A stretch of 64,000 nucleotides of DNA from Luteimonas kalidii (GTDB taxonomy: Bacteria > Pseudomonadota > Gammaproteobacteria > Xanthomonadales > Xanthomonadaceae), in NCBI RefSeq assembly GCF_029887935.1, contig NZ_JARXRO010000018.1, positions 332,330-396,329 on the forward strand, written 5' to 3'. Position numbers and translations under genes: made by a program. Positions 44,584 through 52,611 of this stretch are shown in pieces. The notes below the pieces were generated by a model that ran no database searches, was not told the DNA's origin, and saw only the letters and a list, made by a program, of their open reading frames with translations. The first letter of the stretch is position 1, and every line of letters begins with the position of its first letter.

Positions 44584-45507
44584 ATGAATCCCCACACCCA
44601 CCACGCCGGCCACGTGGCCGTCATCGGCCGGCCCAACGTCGGCAAGTCCACCCTGGTCAACGCGCTGGTGGGGGCCAAGCTGAGCATCGTCTCCAACCGG
44701 CCGCAGACCACCCGCCATCGTCTGCTCGGCATCGCCACCGTGCCGGGCGGCCAGCTGGTGCTGGTGGACACGCCGGGGCTGCATCGCGAAGGCGGGAAGC
44801 GCGCCTCGACCGCGCTCAACCGCGTGCTCAACCGTGCGGCACGCGGCGCACTGGAGGGCGTGGACGCGGCCGCGCTGGTGGTCGAGGCCGGCCGCTGGGA
44901 CGACGAGGACACCCTGGCCTACGACGCCCTGCGCGAGAGCGGGTTGCCGGTGGTGCTGGTGGTGAATCAGGTCGACCGCATCGCCGACAAGGCCAGCCTG
45001 CTGCCGTACCTGCAGCGGGCCAGCGAGGGCCGCACGTTCGCGGCCGTGCATCCGGTCTCGGCGCTCAAGCGCCAGGGGCTGGAGCCGCTGGTGGCCTCGC
45101 TGCTCGCGCTGCTGCCCGTGCAGCCGCCGCTGTATGGCGAGGACGAACTGACCGACCGCAGCCAGCGTTTCCTCGCCGGGGAACTGGTGCGCGAGCAGCT
45201 GATGCGCCAGCTCGGCGCGGAACTGCCGTATGCGACCACGGTCGAGATCGAATCCTTCAGCGAGGAGCCCTCGCCCAAGGCCGGGGTGATGTACCGGATC
45301 GGCGCCGTGATCTGGGTCGAACGCGAGGGCCAGAAGGCGATCGTCATCGGCAAGGGCGGCACCCGCCTGCGCGACATCGGCAAGCGCGCGCGCGAGCGCA
45401 TGGAGCAGCTGTTCGACGCCAAGGTGTTCCTGCAGACCTGGGTGCGCGTGCGCGAGGGCTGGTCCGACGACGAGTCGGCGCTGCGCACCCTGGGCTACGG
45501 CGACTGA
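44584..45507 (+). CDS. era: GTPase Era
   Basis: A 307-residue GTPase that binds 16S rRNA and helps 30S maturation. G1 GRPNVGKST (near 15-23), RPQTTRHR switch region, DTPGL (G3), NQVDR (G4). The KH RNA-binding domain is at the end ([19 protein letters not shown]). Length fits (E. coli 301). It follows rnc after 47 bases; no Shine-Dalgarno is seen. Confidence 0.96.
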   Translation: MNPHTHHAGHVAVIGRPNVGKSTLVNALVGAKLSIVSNRPQTTRHRLLGIATVPGGQLVLVDTPGLHREGGKRASTALNRVLNRAARGALEGVDAAALVVEAGRWDDEDTLAYDALRESGLPVVLVVNQVDRIADKASLLPYLQRASEGRTFAAVHPVSALKRQGLEPLVASLLALLPVQPPLYGEDELTDRSQRFLAGELVREQLMRQLGAELPYATTVEIESFSEEPSPKAGVMYRIGAVIWVEREGQKAIVIGKGGTRLRDIGKRARERMEQLFDAKVFLQTWVRVREGWSDDESALRTLGYGD

Positions 45508-45532
45508 CCCTGCCACCAACGGAGCGCTGTCC

Positions 45533-45964
45533 ATGCACGATGACGCGAATACGACCCTGCACGGCCACTGCCTGTGCGGCAAGGTGCGGCTGCAGGTGCA
45601 GCCCGAGGCGCTGCATGCCGACGCCTGCCACTGCGGCATGTGCCGGCGCTGGGGCGGGGGGGCCTTCCTGTCGCTGGGCTGCGGCACGCAGCTGCACTTC
45701 GAACGAGGCGAGGACGCGGTCGCGCTGTTCGATTCCTCCGAATGGGGCCAGCGCGGTTTCTGCGCGCACTGCGGCAGCCACCTGTTCTACCGGCTGCGTG
45801 CACAGGGCACGTATTACGTGTCGGCCGGCCTGTTCGGCGAAGTCGAAGGACTCCGTCTGGAGAGCGAGATCTTCATCGACCGCAAGCCGGGCTGGTACGC
45901 CTTCGCCAACCAGACCCGGAAGATGACCGAGGCCGAGGTCATCGCCGCGTTCTCGACCGGCTGA
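45533..45964 (+). CDS. GFA/CENP-V family zinc protein
   Basis: A 143-residue protein of the glutathione-dependent formaldehyde-activating (GFA)-like fold. Zinc ligands are in HCLCGKVRL (near 12-20), CHCGMCRRWGG (33-43) and CAHCGSHLFYR (near 79-89). Most members are not proven to act on formaldehyde. It sits between era and recO, where many gammaproteobacteria have no gene; 25 and one base separate it from its neighbours, so it is in the operon. Confidence 0.85.
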   Translation: MHDDANTTLHGHCLCGKVRLQVQPEALHADACHCGMCRRWGGGAFLSLGCGTQLHFERGEDAVALFDSSEWGQRGFCAHCGSHLFYRLRAQGTYYVSAGLFGEVEGLRLESEIFIDRKPGWYAFANQTRKMTEAEVIAAFSTG

Positions 45965-45965
45965 C

Positions 45966-46724
45966 ATGCGCCATGCGGGGGAGGCGGGCTACGTGCTGCA
46001 CGCGCGCCCGTGGCGAGAGACCGGCCTGCTGGTCGACCTGCTGAGCGAGTCCCACGGCCGTCTCGGGGTGATCGCGCGTGGCGTGCGCGGGCCGCGCAAG
46101 CAGGCGCAGTTCGCCGCCCTGCAGCCGCTGCAGCACGTGCGCATCGACGCGGTGCAGCGCGGGGAACTGGCCTACCTGTCCTCGGTGGAGGCGCTCGATG
46201 CGCCGCCGCTGCTCACCGGGCGCGCCAGCCTCGCGGCGTTCTACATCAACGAACTGCTGTTGCGCCTGGCGCCGCGGCAGGATCCGCATTCCGGGCTGTA
46301 CGCGCTGTACGGCCAGGTGCGCGCGCGGCTGGGCGACGCAGCCGGGCTGGCGTGGGCGCTGCGCCGCTTCGAACGCGACCTGCTCGACGCGCTGGGCGTG
46401 GGCTTCGATCTGCGCGTCGATGGCGACGGTGTCGCCATCGATCCGGCGGCGCGCTACCGGCTCGAGGCCGAGCACGGGCCGCGACGTGTCCGCGGCGAAC
46501 GCGTGGGCGAGTCGCGCGGTCGCTACGCGACCGGCCGCGCACTGCTGGCGCTGGGCCAGGACACGCGTCCCGAACCTGCGGACCTGGAGAGCCTGCGCCA
46601 TGCGATGCGCGACGTGATCGCGCAGCACCTGGGGTCGCGCGGGCTCAAGAGTTGGCAGCTGGCGGCCGACCTGGGCCGCCTGTCGGGCCGGGCGCCGGCT
46701 CAGGGCGACGACAGCGTCGCCTGA
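45966..46724 (+). CDS. recO: DNA repair protein RecO
   Basis: A 252-residue recombination mediator. The N-terminal OB fold reads AGYVLHARPWRETGLLVDLL, then SHGRLGVIARGVRGPRKQ, and the helical part has FYINELLLRLAPRQDPHSGLY (blocks). The zinc cysteines of Gram-positive RecO are absent, as in many gammaproteobacteria. Partner of RecR (13 kb). Its 3' end overlaps the convergent receiver-Hpt gene by 25 bases. pdxJ, the usual next gene in E. coli, is not present. Confidence 0.9.
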   Translation: MRHAGEAGYVLHARPWRETGLLVDLLSESHGRLGVIARGVRGPRKQAQFAALQPLQHVRIDAVQRGELAYLSSVEALDAPPLLTGRASLAAFYINELLLRLAPRQDPHSGLYALYGQVRARLGDAAGLAWALRRFERDLLDALGVGFDLRVDGDGVAIDPAARYRLEAEHGPRRVRGERVGESRGRYATGRALLALGQDTRPEPADLESLRHAMRDVIAQHLGSRGLKSWQLAADLGRLSGRAPAQGDDSVA

Positions 46725-47416
46725 GCGGCGGCCAGGAAGGTGCGCAGCGCCGCGCCCGATCCAGGTTCGGCATGCAGACGCCCGGACGCTTCCAGCAGCC
46801 GCGTCGCGCCCACGAAGCCGCAGCTCGCGCGCAGCCGATGCAGGGCGGCGCGCAGGGTGTCCCCGTCGCCGCGGGCGGCCGCCTGTGCGATGGCATCGCG
46901 GCTTGCCGGCAGTTCGTCGATGAACAGGCCACGCAGTGCGGCGACGTTGGCCGCATTGCCGCCGAGTGCCGCCAGCGCCTGCGCCTCGTTCCACACCGGT
47001 GGTGCGGAATCGTCGTAGACGGCGACCTCTTCCGCGGTGCCGCTCGGGCCTTCGCTGACGCCCAGTGCCTTGCGCAGGGCCGTGGCCCAGGACACGGCGG
47101 GCAGCGGCTTGGCCAGGGTCACCACGAACCCGGCCGCGCGCAGCGCCGCATGTTCGCCCGGATCGTGGGACGCGGTGTGCGCCACGGCCGGCGTCGCCAG
47201 CCCGCGCGCGCGCAACGATTGCAGCAGGGCGCTGCCGCTGCCGTCGGGCAGGTTGGCATCGAACAGCCACAGCGCGTGGCGGTGCGTGGTGGCCAGCGCG
47301 ATCGCCTGCGCCATGTCCGACGCCACGTCGACCTCGGCCGGCAGCGCCCGGGTGGCCGCGAGCAGGAACGCGCGGCTGGTGGGATCGTCCTCGACCAGCA
47401 GGATCCTCGGGTTCAT
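46700..47416 (-). CDS. response regulator with C-terminal Hpt domain
   Basis: A 238-residue two-domain signalling protein. The receiver domain has acidic residues Glu9, Asp10 and Asp11, phosphoacceptor Asp53 (LWLFDANLPDGSG), the switch Thr81 and Lys103 (LAKPLP). The C-terminal four-helix Hpt domain carries His193 (LHRLRASCGFVGA). There is no output domain, so it is a phosphorelay intermediate. No histidine kinase is in the window. AAGGAGG lies five bases before the ATG. Divergent from the YdbH-like gene. Confidence 0.85.
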   Translation of the reverse strand: MNPRILLVEDDPTSRAFLLAATRALPAEVDVASDMAQAIALATTHRHALWLFDANLPDGSGSALLQSLRARGLATPAVAHTASHDPGEHAALRAAGFVVTLAKPLPAVSWATALRKALGVSEGPSGTAEEVAVYDDSAPPVWNEAQALAALGGNAANVAALRGLFIDELPASRDAIAQAAARGDGDTLRAALHRLRASCGFVGATRLLEASGRLHAEPGSGAALRTFLAAAQATLSSP

Positions 47417-47438
47417 CGTCGCCTCCTTGCGGACCGGA

Positions 47439-47444
47439 TATGCT
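47439..47444 (+). promoter_or_regulatory. -10-like TATGCT six bases before the YdbH-like gene
   Basis: TATGCT followed by exactly six bases and the ATG at 47451. No Shine-Dalgarno in between and no recognisable -35. Confidence 0.4.
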
Positions 47445-47450
47445 CGGCCG

Positions 47451-49466
47451 ATGCCTGCGCGCATCTTAACGCTGTTGCTGCTGATGCTCTGCGCATGGCC
47501 GGCCCAGGCACGCACCGCCACCGCGCGCATCGACACCATCCGCGCTTCGGGCGCGGAGCTGCACGGCGTCACCGTGCACCTGGACTGGCCCGCCGGGGCC
47601 GCGCGGGGGACGCTGCGGATCGAGGCGGCACGCATCGAGGCGGATGCGTTGGGGTACCGGTTCCGCGACGTCCGCTGGACCTGTCCCTTGGCCTCCGCCG
47701 AGTCGGCGCGCTGGAGCTGCAGCGGTCCATTGCGCGCCGCCGGTGCCGGCGACATGCAGCTGGCGGTGGACCTGTCGAGTGTACGGACGGACGGCACGCT
47801 CGCGAGAGGCGACGCGCGCATCTCGCTGCAACGCACCGCGGCCTCGCCCGATGCCACGCGCCTGCAGCTGACCCGGGTGCCGGTGGCGTGGGCGCAGGCG
47901 CTGCTCTCGAGCGCCTGGTCCGGCGGTCGCCTGGGAACGGGCGAGGCCGATGGCCGGGTGACCTTGCACACGCCGCGCGACCGCCCCGTGCGCGTGGACG
48001 GCGATCTCGCCATCCGCGCGATGTCGCTGGAGTCGGCCGATGCCAGCATCGCCGTCGGCGATCTCGACGGCCGCATCGGCTTCGCTGCGCAGGTGCCGGA
48101 CACCGGCGCCACGCAGGTGTCCGTCGACGGCGAACTGCGCGATGGCGAGATCCTGTTCGGCAGCACCTATCTCGCGCTCGAGGGCCGGCCGCTGCAGTTC
48201 GCGCTGGACGCCCGCCAGGCGGAAGGCGGAGGCTGGGCCATTCCGCGCCTGCAGTGGCGCGACGGCCCCACATTGGCCATGGATGGCAGCGCAGCGCTGG
48301 CCGCCGATGGCGGAGTGCGCGAGCTCGCGCTGGAGGCGCGCAGCACCATGCTGGATGCGCTGCCGGCCCGCTATCTCTCGGGATGGCTCGGCCTGGCCGG
48401 CCTGGGCGAGCTGGCGCTGTCCGGGGCCGCGACGGTCCGGGTCGAGTTCGCGCAGGGAGCGCTGCACACGCTCGATGCAGCGCTGGATGGGGTCGATCTT
48501 GTCGACGCAGCCGGGCGCTTCCGCATCGATGGGCTCGCCGGCGACCTGCGCCTGGCCACCGATGGCGTGGCGGACAGCGAGTTGCGCTGGCGTGGCGGCG
48601 CCCTGTACGACCTGGCGTTCGGTGCGATCCGCCTGCCCATGCGCAGTGCGGATGCCGCACTGCGGCTGCGCGAGCCCGCGTCGCTGGCGATGCTGGGTGG
48701 CCAGGTACGGCTGCCGGAGTTCACCCTGCAGCCACCCGCGCCGGACGCGGGCATGCGCGTGGACTTCGGGCTGGAGCTCGACGCGCTGGACCTGGGCCAG
48801 CTGACCACGGCACTGGGCTGGCCGGCGTTCGCAGGCACGCTCTCGGGCCGTATCCCGAGCGCACGCTACGCCGACGAGCGGCTGGACTTCGAGGGCGGCC
48901 TGGCGGTGGAGGTCTTCGGAGGCCGGGTCGACGTCGGTGCGCTGTCGATGGAGCGCCCGTTCGGCGTCGCGCCCACGCTGTCGGCCGACCTCGCACTGCG
49001 CGATCTCGACCTGCTCGGCATCACCGGCGCGTTCGATTTCGGCAGCATCACCGGCCGCCTGCACGGGCGCGTCGACGGACTTCGGCTGGTGGACTGGACC
49101 GCCACCGCGTTCGACGCCGAACTGCACACCGAACCGGCGCGCGGCGTGCGCCAGCGCATCAGCCAGCGTGCGGTGCAGGACATCTCCAGCGTCGGCGATG
49201 CCTCGCTCGTGAGCAGCCTGCAGGGGCGCCTGATCGCACTGTTCGACGACTTCGGCTACCGCCGCATCGGCATCGGCTGCCGTCTGGCGAACGAGGTGTG
49301 CCGGATGTCGGGCCTGCATTCAGCGGGCGATGGCTTTACTATCGTCGAAGGCGCTGGCGTGCCGAAGCTGCAGGTGGTCGGGTTCAATCGCAACGTCGAC
49401 TGGCCCACGCTGGTGGAACGCCTGGCCGCCGTGGCCGCCGGGGATGTCGCGCCGGTGGTTGAGTGA
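47451..49466 (+). CDS. YdbH-like AsmA-superfamily intermembrane protein
   Basis: A 671-residue exported protein. An N-terminal hydrophobic segment (ILTLLLLMLCAWPAQA) leads into a long series of amphipathic beta strands, with repeated units of the kind GDLDGRIGF, LDALDLGQLTTALG and GTLSGRIPSARYADERLDFEG. The last 120 residues (RGVRQRISQRAVQDISSVG, LFDDFGYRRIGIGCRL, GFNRNVDWPTLVERL) match the YdbH/DctA-YdbH C-terminal region as I recall it. AsmA-like proteins such as YhdP, TamB and YdbH form hydrophobic grooves carrying phospholipids between membranes. The next gene is a DUF1318 lipoprotein, as in the E. coli ydbH-ynbE-ydbL locus. Confidence 0.7.
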   Translation: MPARILTLLLLMLCAWPAQARTATARIDTIRASGAELHGVTVHLDWPAGAARGTLRIEAARIEADALGYRFRDVRWTCPLASAESARWSCSGPLRAAGAGDMQLAVDLSSVRTDGTLARGDARISLQRTAASPDATRLQLTRVPVAWAQALLSSAWSGGRLGTGEADGRVTLHTPRDRPVRVDGDLAIRAMSLESADASIAVGDLDGRIGFAAQVPDTGATQVSVDGELRDGEILFGSTYLALEGRPLQFALDARQAEGGGWAIPRLQWRDGPTLAMDGSAALAADGGVRELALEARSTMLDALPARYLSGWLGLAGLGELALSGAATVRVEFAQGALHTLDAALDGVDLVDAAGRFRIDGLAGDLRLATDGVADSELRWRGGALYDLAFGAIRLPMRSADAALRLREPASLAMLGGQVRLPEFTLQPPAPDAGMRVDFGLELDALDLGQLTTALGWPAFAGTLSGRIPSARYADERLDFEGGLAVEVFGGRVDVGALSMERPFGVAPTLSADLALRDLDLLGITGAFDFGSITGRLHGRVDGLRLVDWTATAFDAELHTEPARGVRQRISQRAVQDISSVGDASLVSSLQGRLIALFDDFGYRRIGIGCRLANEVCRMSGLHSAGDGFTIVEGAGVPKLQVVGFNRNVDWPTLVERLAAVAAGDVAPVVE

Positions 49467-49522
49467 TCGCGTGTTTCAACCGGCCCCGCGCACGCGCGGC
49501 CGCAACGCAACGGGAGCCTGAC

Positions 49523-50128
49523 ATGCGTCGCCTGCTCGGAATGCCGATCCTGCTCGCGCTCGCGCTGTGCGCGTGCGTCACCATCAATGTCTACTTCCCG
49601 GCCGCCGAAGCGCGCGAGGCGGCGCGCGAATTCGTCGAGAACGTGATCGGCGAGGAGGGCCAGACGCCGCCGCCGGTCTCCGAGACCCCGCCTCCGGACG
49701 GCGGCATGGCCCTGCGCATGCCGCGTTTCGATCCCTGGGTCCTGGTCGGTATCGGCAGCGCGCAGGCGCAGTCCTCGCCCGATATCACGATCCGCACCCC
49801 GGCGATCCAGGCGATCCGCTCGCGCATGGAGTCGCGCTTCAGCAGCGCCCTGCGCCCGCATTTCGATTCGGGCGCGCTGGGTTTCGGCGGCGACGGCACG
49901 ATCGTGGTGCGCGATGCCTCGAAGCTCGCGATCAAGGACCGGGTCGCGGTCAATGCCGCGGTCGCCGACGACAACCGCGACCGCAATGCGGTCTATCGCG
50001 AGATCGCCGTCGCCAACGGTCATCCCGAGTGGGAATCGCAGATCCGCGACGTGTTCGCCCGGCAGTGGATCTCCAGTGCGCGTCCGGGCTGGTGGTACCA
50101 GCAGGGCGGTACCTGGAAGCAGAAGTAG
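49523..50128 (+). CDS. DUF1318 (YdbL-type) lipoprotein with YnbE-like N-terminus
   Basis: A 201-residue lipoprotein. The signal MRRLLGMPILLALALCAC gives a lipidated Cys18, followed directly by VTINVYFPAAEAREAAREFV, a strand-helix start similar to the lipoprotein YnbE (TIN-x-N-type strand). After a Pro-rich linker comes a DUF1318 domain as in YdbL: AIQAIRSRMESRFSSALRPHF, DNRDRNAVYREIAVANGH and the ending SARPGWWYQQGGTWKQK. It starts 57 bases after the YdbH-like gene. One protein thus seems to carry both small-partner roles of the E. coli locus; that reading is inference. Confidence 0.75.
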   Translation: MRRLLGMPILLALALCACVTINVYFPAAEAREAAREFVENVIGEEGQTPPPVSETPPPDGGMALRMPRFDPWVLVGIGSAQAQSSPDITIRTPAIQAIRSRMESRFSSALRPHFDSGALGFGGDGTIVVRDASKLAIKDRVAVNAAVADDNRDRNAVYREIAVANGHPEWESQIRDVFARQWISSARPGWWYQQGGTWKQK

Positions 50129-50274
50129 CGCCTGACCGCGGCGGGCCACTTGGCCGCCGTGTCGCGGCGCGGAGCCGGCGGCGCCCGCGCCGGCAGGCTG
50201 GAGACTGGAACATGACGCGTCCGCCGCCCTCGCAGCGACGGGTGCATCCCGCGGGCGCACGGCTGGCGGCGTGC

Positions 50275-50325
50275 GTGCAGGGCGTGCAGGGCGTGCAGGG
50301 CGTGCAGGGCGTGCAGGGCGTGCGA
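50275..50325. repeat. 9-bp tandem repeat
   Basis: Five perfect head-to-tail copies of GTGCAGGGC followed by a partial sixth (GTGCGA), in the non-coding gap before rlmD. Multiple of three, but no convincing reading frame crosses it. Prone to slippage. Confidence 0.9.
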
Positions 50326-50378
50326 CCCGCGGCGCGGGTCTGCGACAATGCGCGGCCATGCATGCCGCCTGATGCCAC

Positions 50379-51710
50379 GTGGCCCGGATCGACCAGACCC
50401 CGTTCGAACTCGACATCCTCGACCTGAGCCACGACGGCCGCGGCGTCGCCCGCCGTGAGGGCGGCAAGACCGTATTCGTCGCCGGCGCCTTGCCCGGTGA
50501 GCGGGTGCTGGCGCGCCAGACGTCGCGCTCGCGCCATTTCGACGAAGCGATGGCGCTGGACGTGCTGCGCGCCTCGCCCGACCGGGTCGCGCCGCGTTGC
50601 CCGCACTTCGGCACCTGCGGCGGCTGCGCGCTGCAGCACCTCGACGAAGCGGTGCAGATCCTCGCCAAGCAGCGCGTGCTGCTGGAGAACTTCGAGCGCA
50701 TCGGCCACGTCTCGCCGGACGCGGTGCTGCCGCCGCTCACCGGCGGCGCCTGGCATTACCGGCGCAAGGGCCGCTTCTCGGTGCGGCGGGTGGAGAAGAA
50801 GGACCGCACCCTGGTCGGTTTCCGCGAGCGCGACCCGCGCTTCGTCGCCGAATTGCATGAGTGCCACACCGTGGTGCCGGCGGTCGGCGCCCTGATTCCG
50901 GTGCTGTCGCAGCTGGTGGACGGGCTGGAGGCGCGGCGGGAGATTCCGCAGATCGAGTTCATCGTCGGCGACGCGACGCCGACGTTCGACGGCGTCGCGC
51001 TGGTGTTCCGGCACCTGCAGCCGCTGGGCGAACGCGATCTCGAGGCGCTGCGCGCCTTTGCACCACGCCACCGGGTGGCGGTGTTCCTGCAGCCCGGCGG
51101 CGTGGATTCCGTGCATCCGCTGACGCCCGCGGCGCCCTCGCTGTCGTTCCGGCTCGAGGACGGGGACGTGTCGCTCGCCTTCCGGCCGCTCGATTTCATC
51201 CAGGTCAACGCGCCGATCAATGCGCTGATGATCGCGCGCGCGTTCGAGCTGCTCGACCTGCGCAGTGAGGACCGCGTGCTCGACCTGTTCTGCGGCCTGG
51301 GCAACTTCACCCTGCCGATGGCGCGTCGCGTGGCCGCGGTGGTCGGGGTGGAGGGCGATGCCGGGCTGGTGGCACGGGCAAGGGAGAACGCCGCGCGCAA
51401 CGGTCTGTCGAACGCCACCTTCCACGCCGCCGACCTGACCCAGGACCAGCGCGGCGCCGCATGGATGCGACAGGGCTTCGACAAGCTGCTGCTCGACCCG
51501 CCGCGCTCGGGCGCGATCGACGTGCTGCGACAGCTGCCGCTGGACGCCTTCGGCCGCATCGTCTACGTGAGCTGCCACCCGGCATCGCTGGCGCGCGATG
51601 CGGGATATCTGGTCAACGAGCGCGGGTGGCGATTGGTGAGCGCTGGGGTGATGGACATGTTCCCGCAGACGGCGCACGTCGAGAGCATCGCGCTGTTCGA
51701 GCGCGGATAG
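50379..51710 (+). CDS. rlmD: 23S rRNA (uracil-1939-C5)-methyltransferase RlmD
   Basis: A 443-residue SAM-dependent enzyme. An N-terminal TRAM domain (ELDILDLSHDGRGVARREGGKTVFV in blocks) is followed by a [4Fe-4S] site with Cys74, Cys80, Cys83 (CPHFGTCGGC) and Cys162 (LHECHTV). The methyltransferase has DLFCGLGNFTLPMA, LLDPPRSGA and the nucleophile cysteine in YVSCHPASLARD. The start is GTG at 50379; upstream ATGs are out of frame or stopped. The last 51 bases of the coding region are repeated exactly 139 bases downstream. Confidence 0.94.
   Translation: MARIDQTPFELDILDLSHDGRGVARREGGKTVFVAGALPGERVLARQTSRSRHFDEAMALDVLRASPDRVAPRCPHFGTCGGCALQHLDEAVQILAKQRVLLENFERIGHVSPDAVLPPLTGGAWHYRRKGRFSVRRVEKKDRTLVGFRERDPRFVAELHECHTVVPAVGALIPVLSQLVDGLEARREIPQIEFIVGDATPTFDGVALVFRHLQPLGERDLEALRAFAPRHRVAVFLQPGGVDSVHPLTPAAPSLSFRLEDGDVSLAFRPLDFIQVNAPINALMIARAFELLDLRSEDRVLDLFCGLGNFTLPMARRVAAVVGVEGDAGLVARARENAARNGLSNATFHAADLTQDQRGAAWMRQGFDKLLLDPPRSGAIDVLRQLPLDAFGRIVYVSCHPASLARDAGYLVNERGWRLVSAGVMDMFPQTAHVESIALFERG
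51653..51703 (+). repeat. 51-bp direct repeat, copy 1 (3' end of rlmD)
   Basis: Perfect 51-base match to 51792-51842. Copy 1 encodes the C-terminal residues DMFPQTAHVESIALFER of RlmD, followed by Gly and stop. Confidence 0.95.
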
Positions 51711-51791
51711 CGCGGGGACGCGCAACTGCGTTCGGTCCGGGGCGCGTGGCGACGCGTCCGGCTGCACGGCGCCCTTGTGTCGCGGCGGCGC

Positions 51792-51842
51792 GGACATGTT
51801 CCCGCAGACGGCGCACGTCGAGAGCATCGCGCTGTTCGAGCG
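51792..51842 (+). pseudogene. 51-bp direct repeat, copy 2: orphan rlmD 3' end
   Basis: Exact copy of the rlmD 3' end, 88 bases beyond copy 1. In the same phase it reads DMFPQTAHVESIALFERR and then stops. It has no start codon of its own. Either a partial duplication or the original rlmD end displaced by an insertion. Confidence 0.85.
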
Positions 51843-51908
51843 TCGCTGATCGCCCGCCACGCGGTCTGCGGCTAACATTCGCATCCCCAGACCTGCGAGC
51901 GCGGCGCG

Positions 51909-52412
51909 ATGGCCATCGAGATCGAACGCAAGTTCCTGGTGAGCGGCTCCGGCTGGCGCGAGGCGGGGCATGCGGTGGTGCCGATGGCGCAGGGCTACCT
52001 CAACGATCTCGCCGCACTCGACGCGGGCGCGCAGAAGGCGTCGGTGCGGGTGCGCATCCAGGACGAGGCGGCGTTCCTCAACCTCAAGTCGGGCGAACGC
52101 GGCCACAGCCGGCAGGAGTTCGAGTATCCGGTCCCGGTCGAGGACGCGCGTGCGCTGCTGGCGCTGTGCGTCGGCGGTGTGATCGACAAGCGTCGCCACC
52201 TCGTGCACCACGCCGGCAAGCTGTGGGAGGTGGACGAGTTCCTTGGGAACAACGCCGGCCTGGTGGTCGCGGAGATCGAGCTCGGCCATCCCGACGAGTC
52301 CTTCGTGCTGCCGCCGTGGGCGGGTCGGGAAGTCACCGACGACGTGCGCTACTACAACCTCGCCCTGGCCTCGCGCCCCTATTCCGCGTGGACCGAGGCG
52401 GAACGGAGCTGA
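51909..52412 (+). CDS. CYTH-domain protein
   Basis: A 167-residue protein of the CYTH (CyaB/thiamine-triphosphatase) fold. It starts with the signature AIEIERKFLV (the EXEXK motif), then VRVRIQDEAAFLNLKSGE, RQEFEYPVP, IDKRRHLVHHAGKLWEVDEF and VVAEIELGHPDE, ending with the family's VTDDVRYYN. Small bacterial members often hydrolyse inorganic triphosphate (short-chain polyphosphate) rather than making cAMP; the substrate here is not shown. TAACAT near 51872 may be its -10. Confidence 0.88.
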   Translation: MAIEIERKFLVSGSGWREAGHAVVPMAQGYLNDLAALDAGAQKASVRVRIQDEAAFLNLKSGERGHSRQEFEYPVPVEDARALLALCVGGVIDKRRHLVHHAGKLWEVDEFLGNNAGLVVAEIELGHPDESFVLPPWAGREVTDDVRYYNLALASRPYSAWTEAERS

Positions 52413-52611
52413 GACCGCAGGTTCGCGCAATCGCGAGGCCGCGCGGCCGGCGCCCGACCGGCAGGAGGTGGAGGCGCGCCCGGCGCGGCCCGGGCGTGCC
52501 GCATGAACGCCTCTGAGTCCGGCCCCGCGGGCACGGTTCCGCCGCTGGCCCGCGCGCCGTGCCCTCTGCGACAATGCCCGCCGCGCATCCGCGCATACAG
52601 GAGCCCACGGG

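Noticed and set aside
46010-49462. 1150-codon plus-strand frame crossing recO, the receiver-Hpt gene and the YdbH-like gene
   Set aside because: It runs out of frame through three real genes, two of them on opposite strands, and encodes low-complexity Arg/Ala sequence.
50275-50325. Possible CRISPR array
   Set aside because: Nine-base units without spacers and no cas genes nearby; a simple tandem repeat.
51711-51791. Insertion element between the two rlmD 3' copies
   Set aside because: Only about 80 bases, no terminal inverted repeats and no target-site duplication other than the 51-bp repeat itself.
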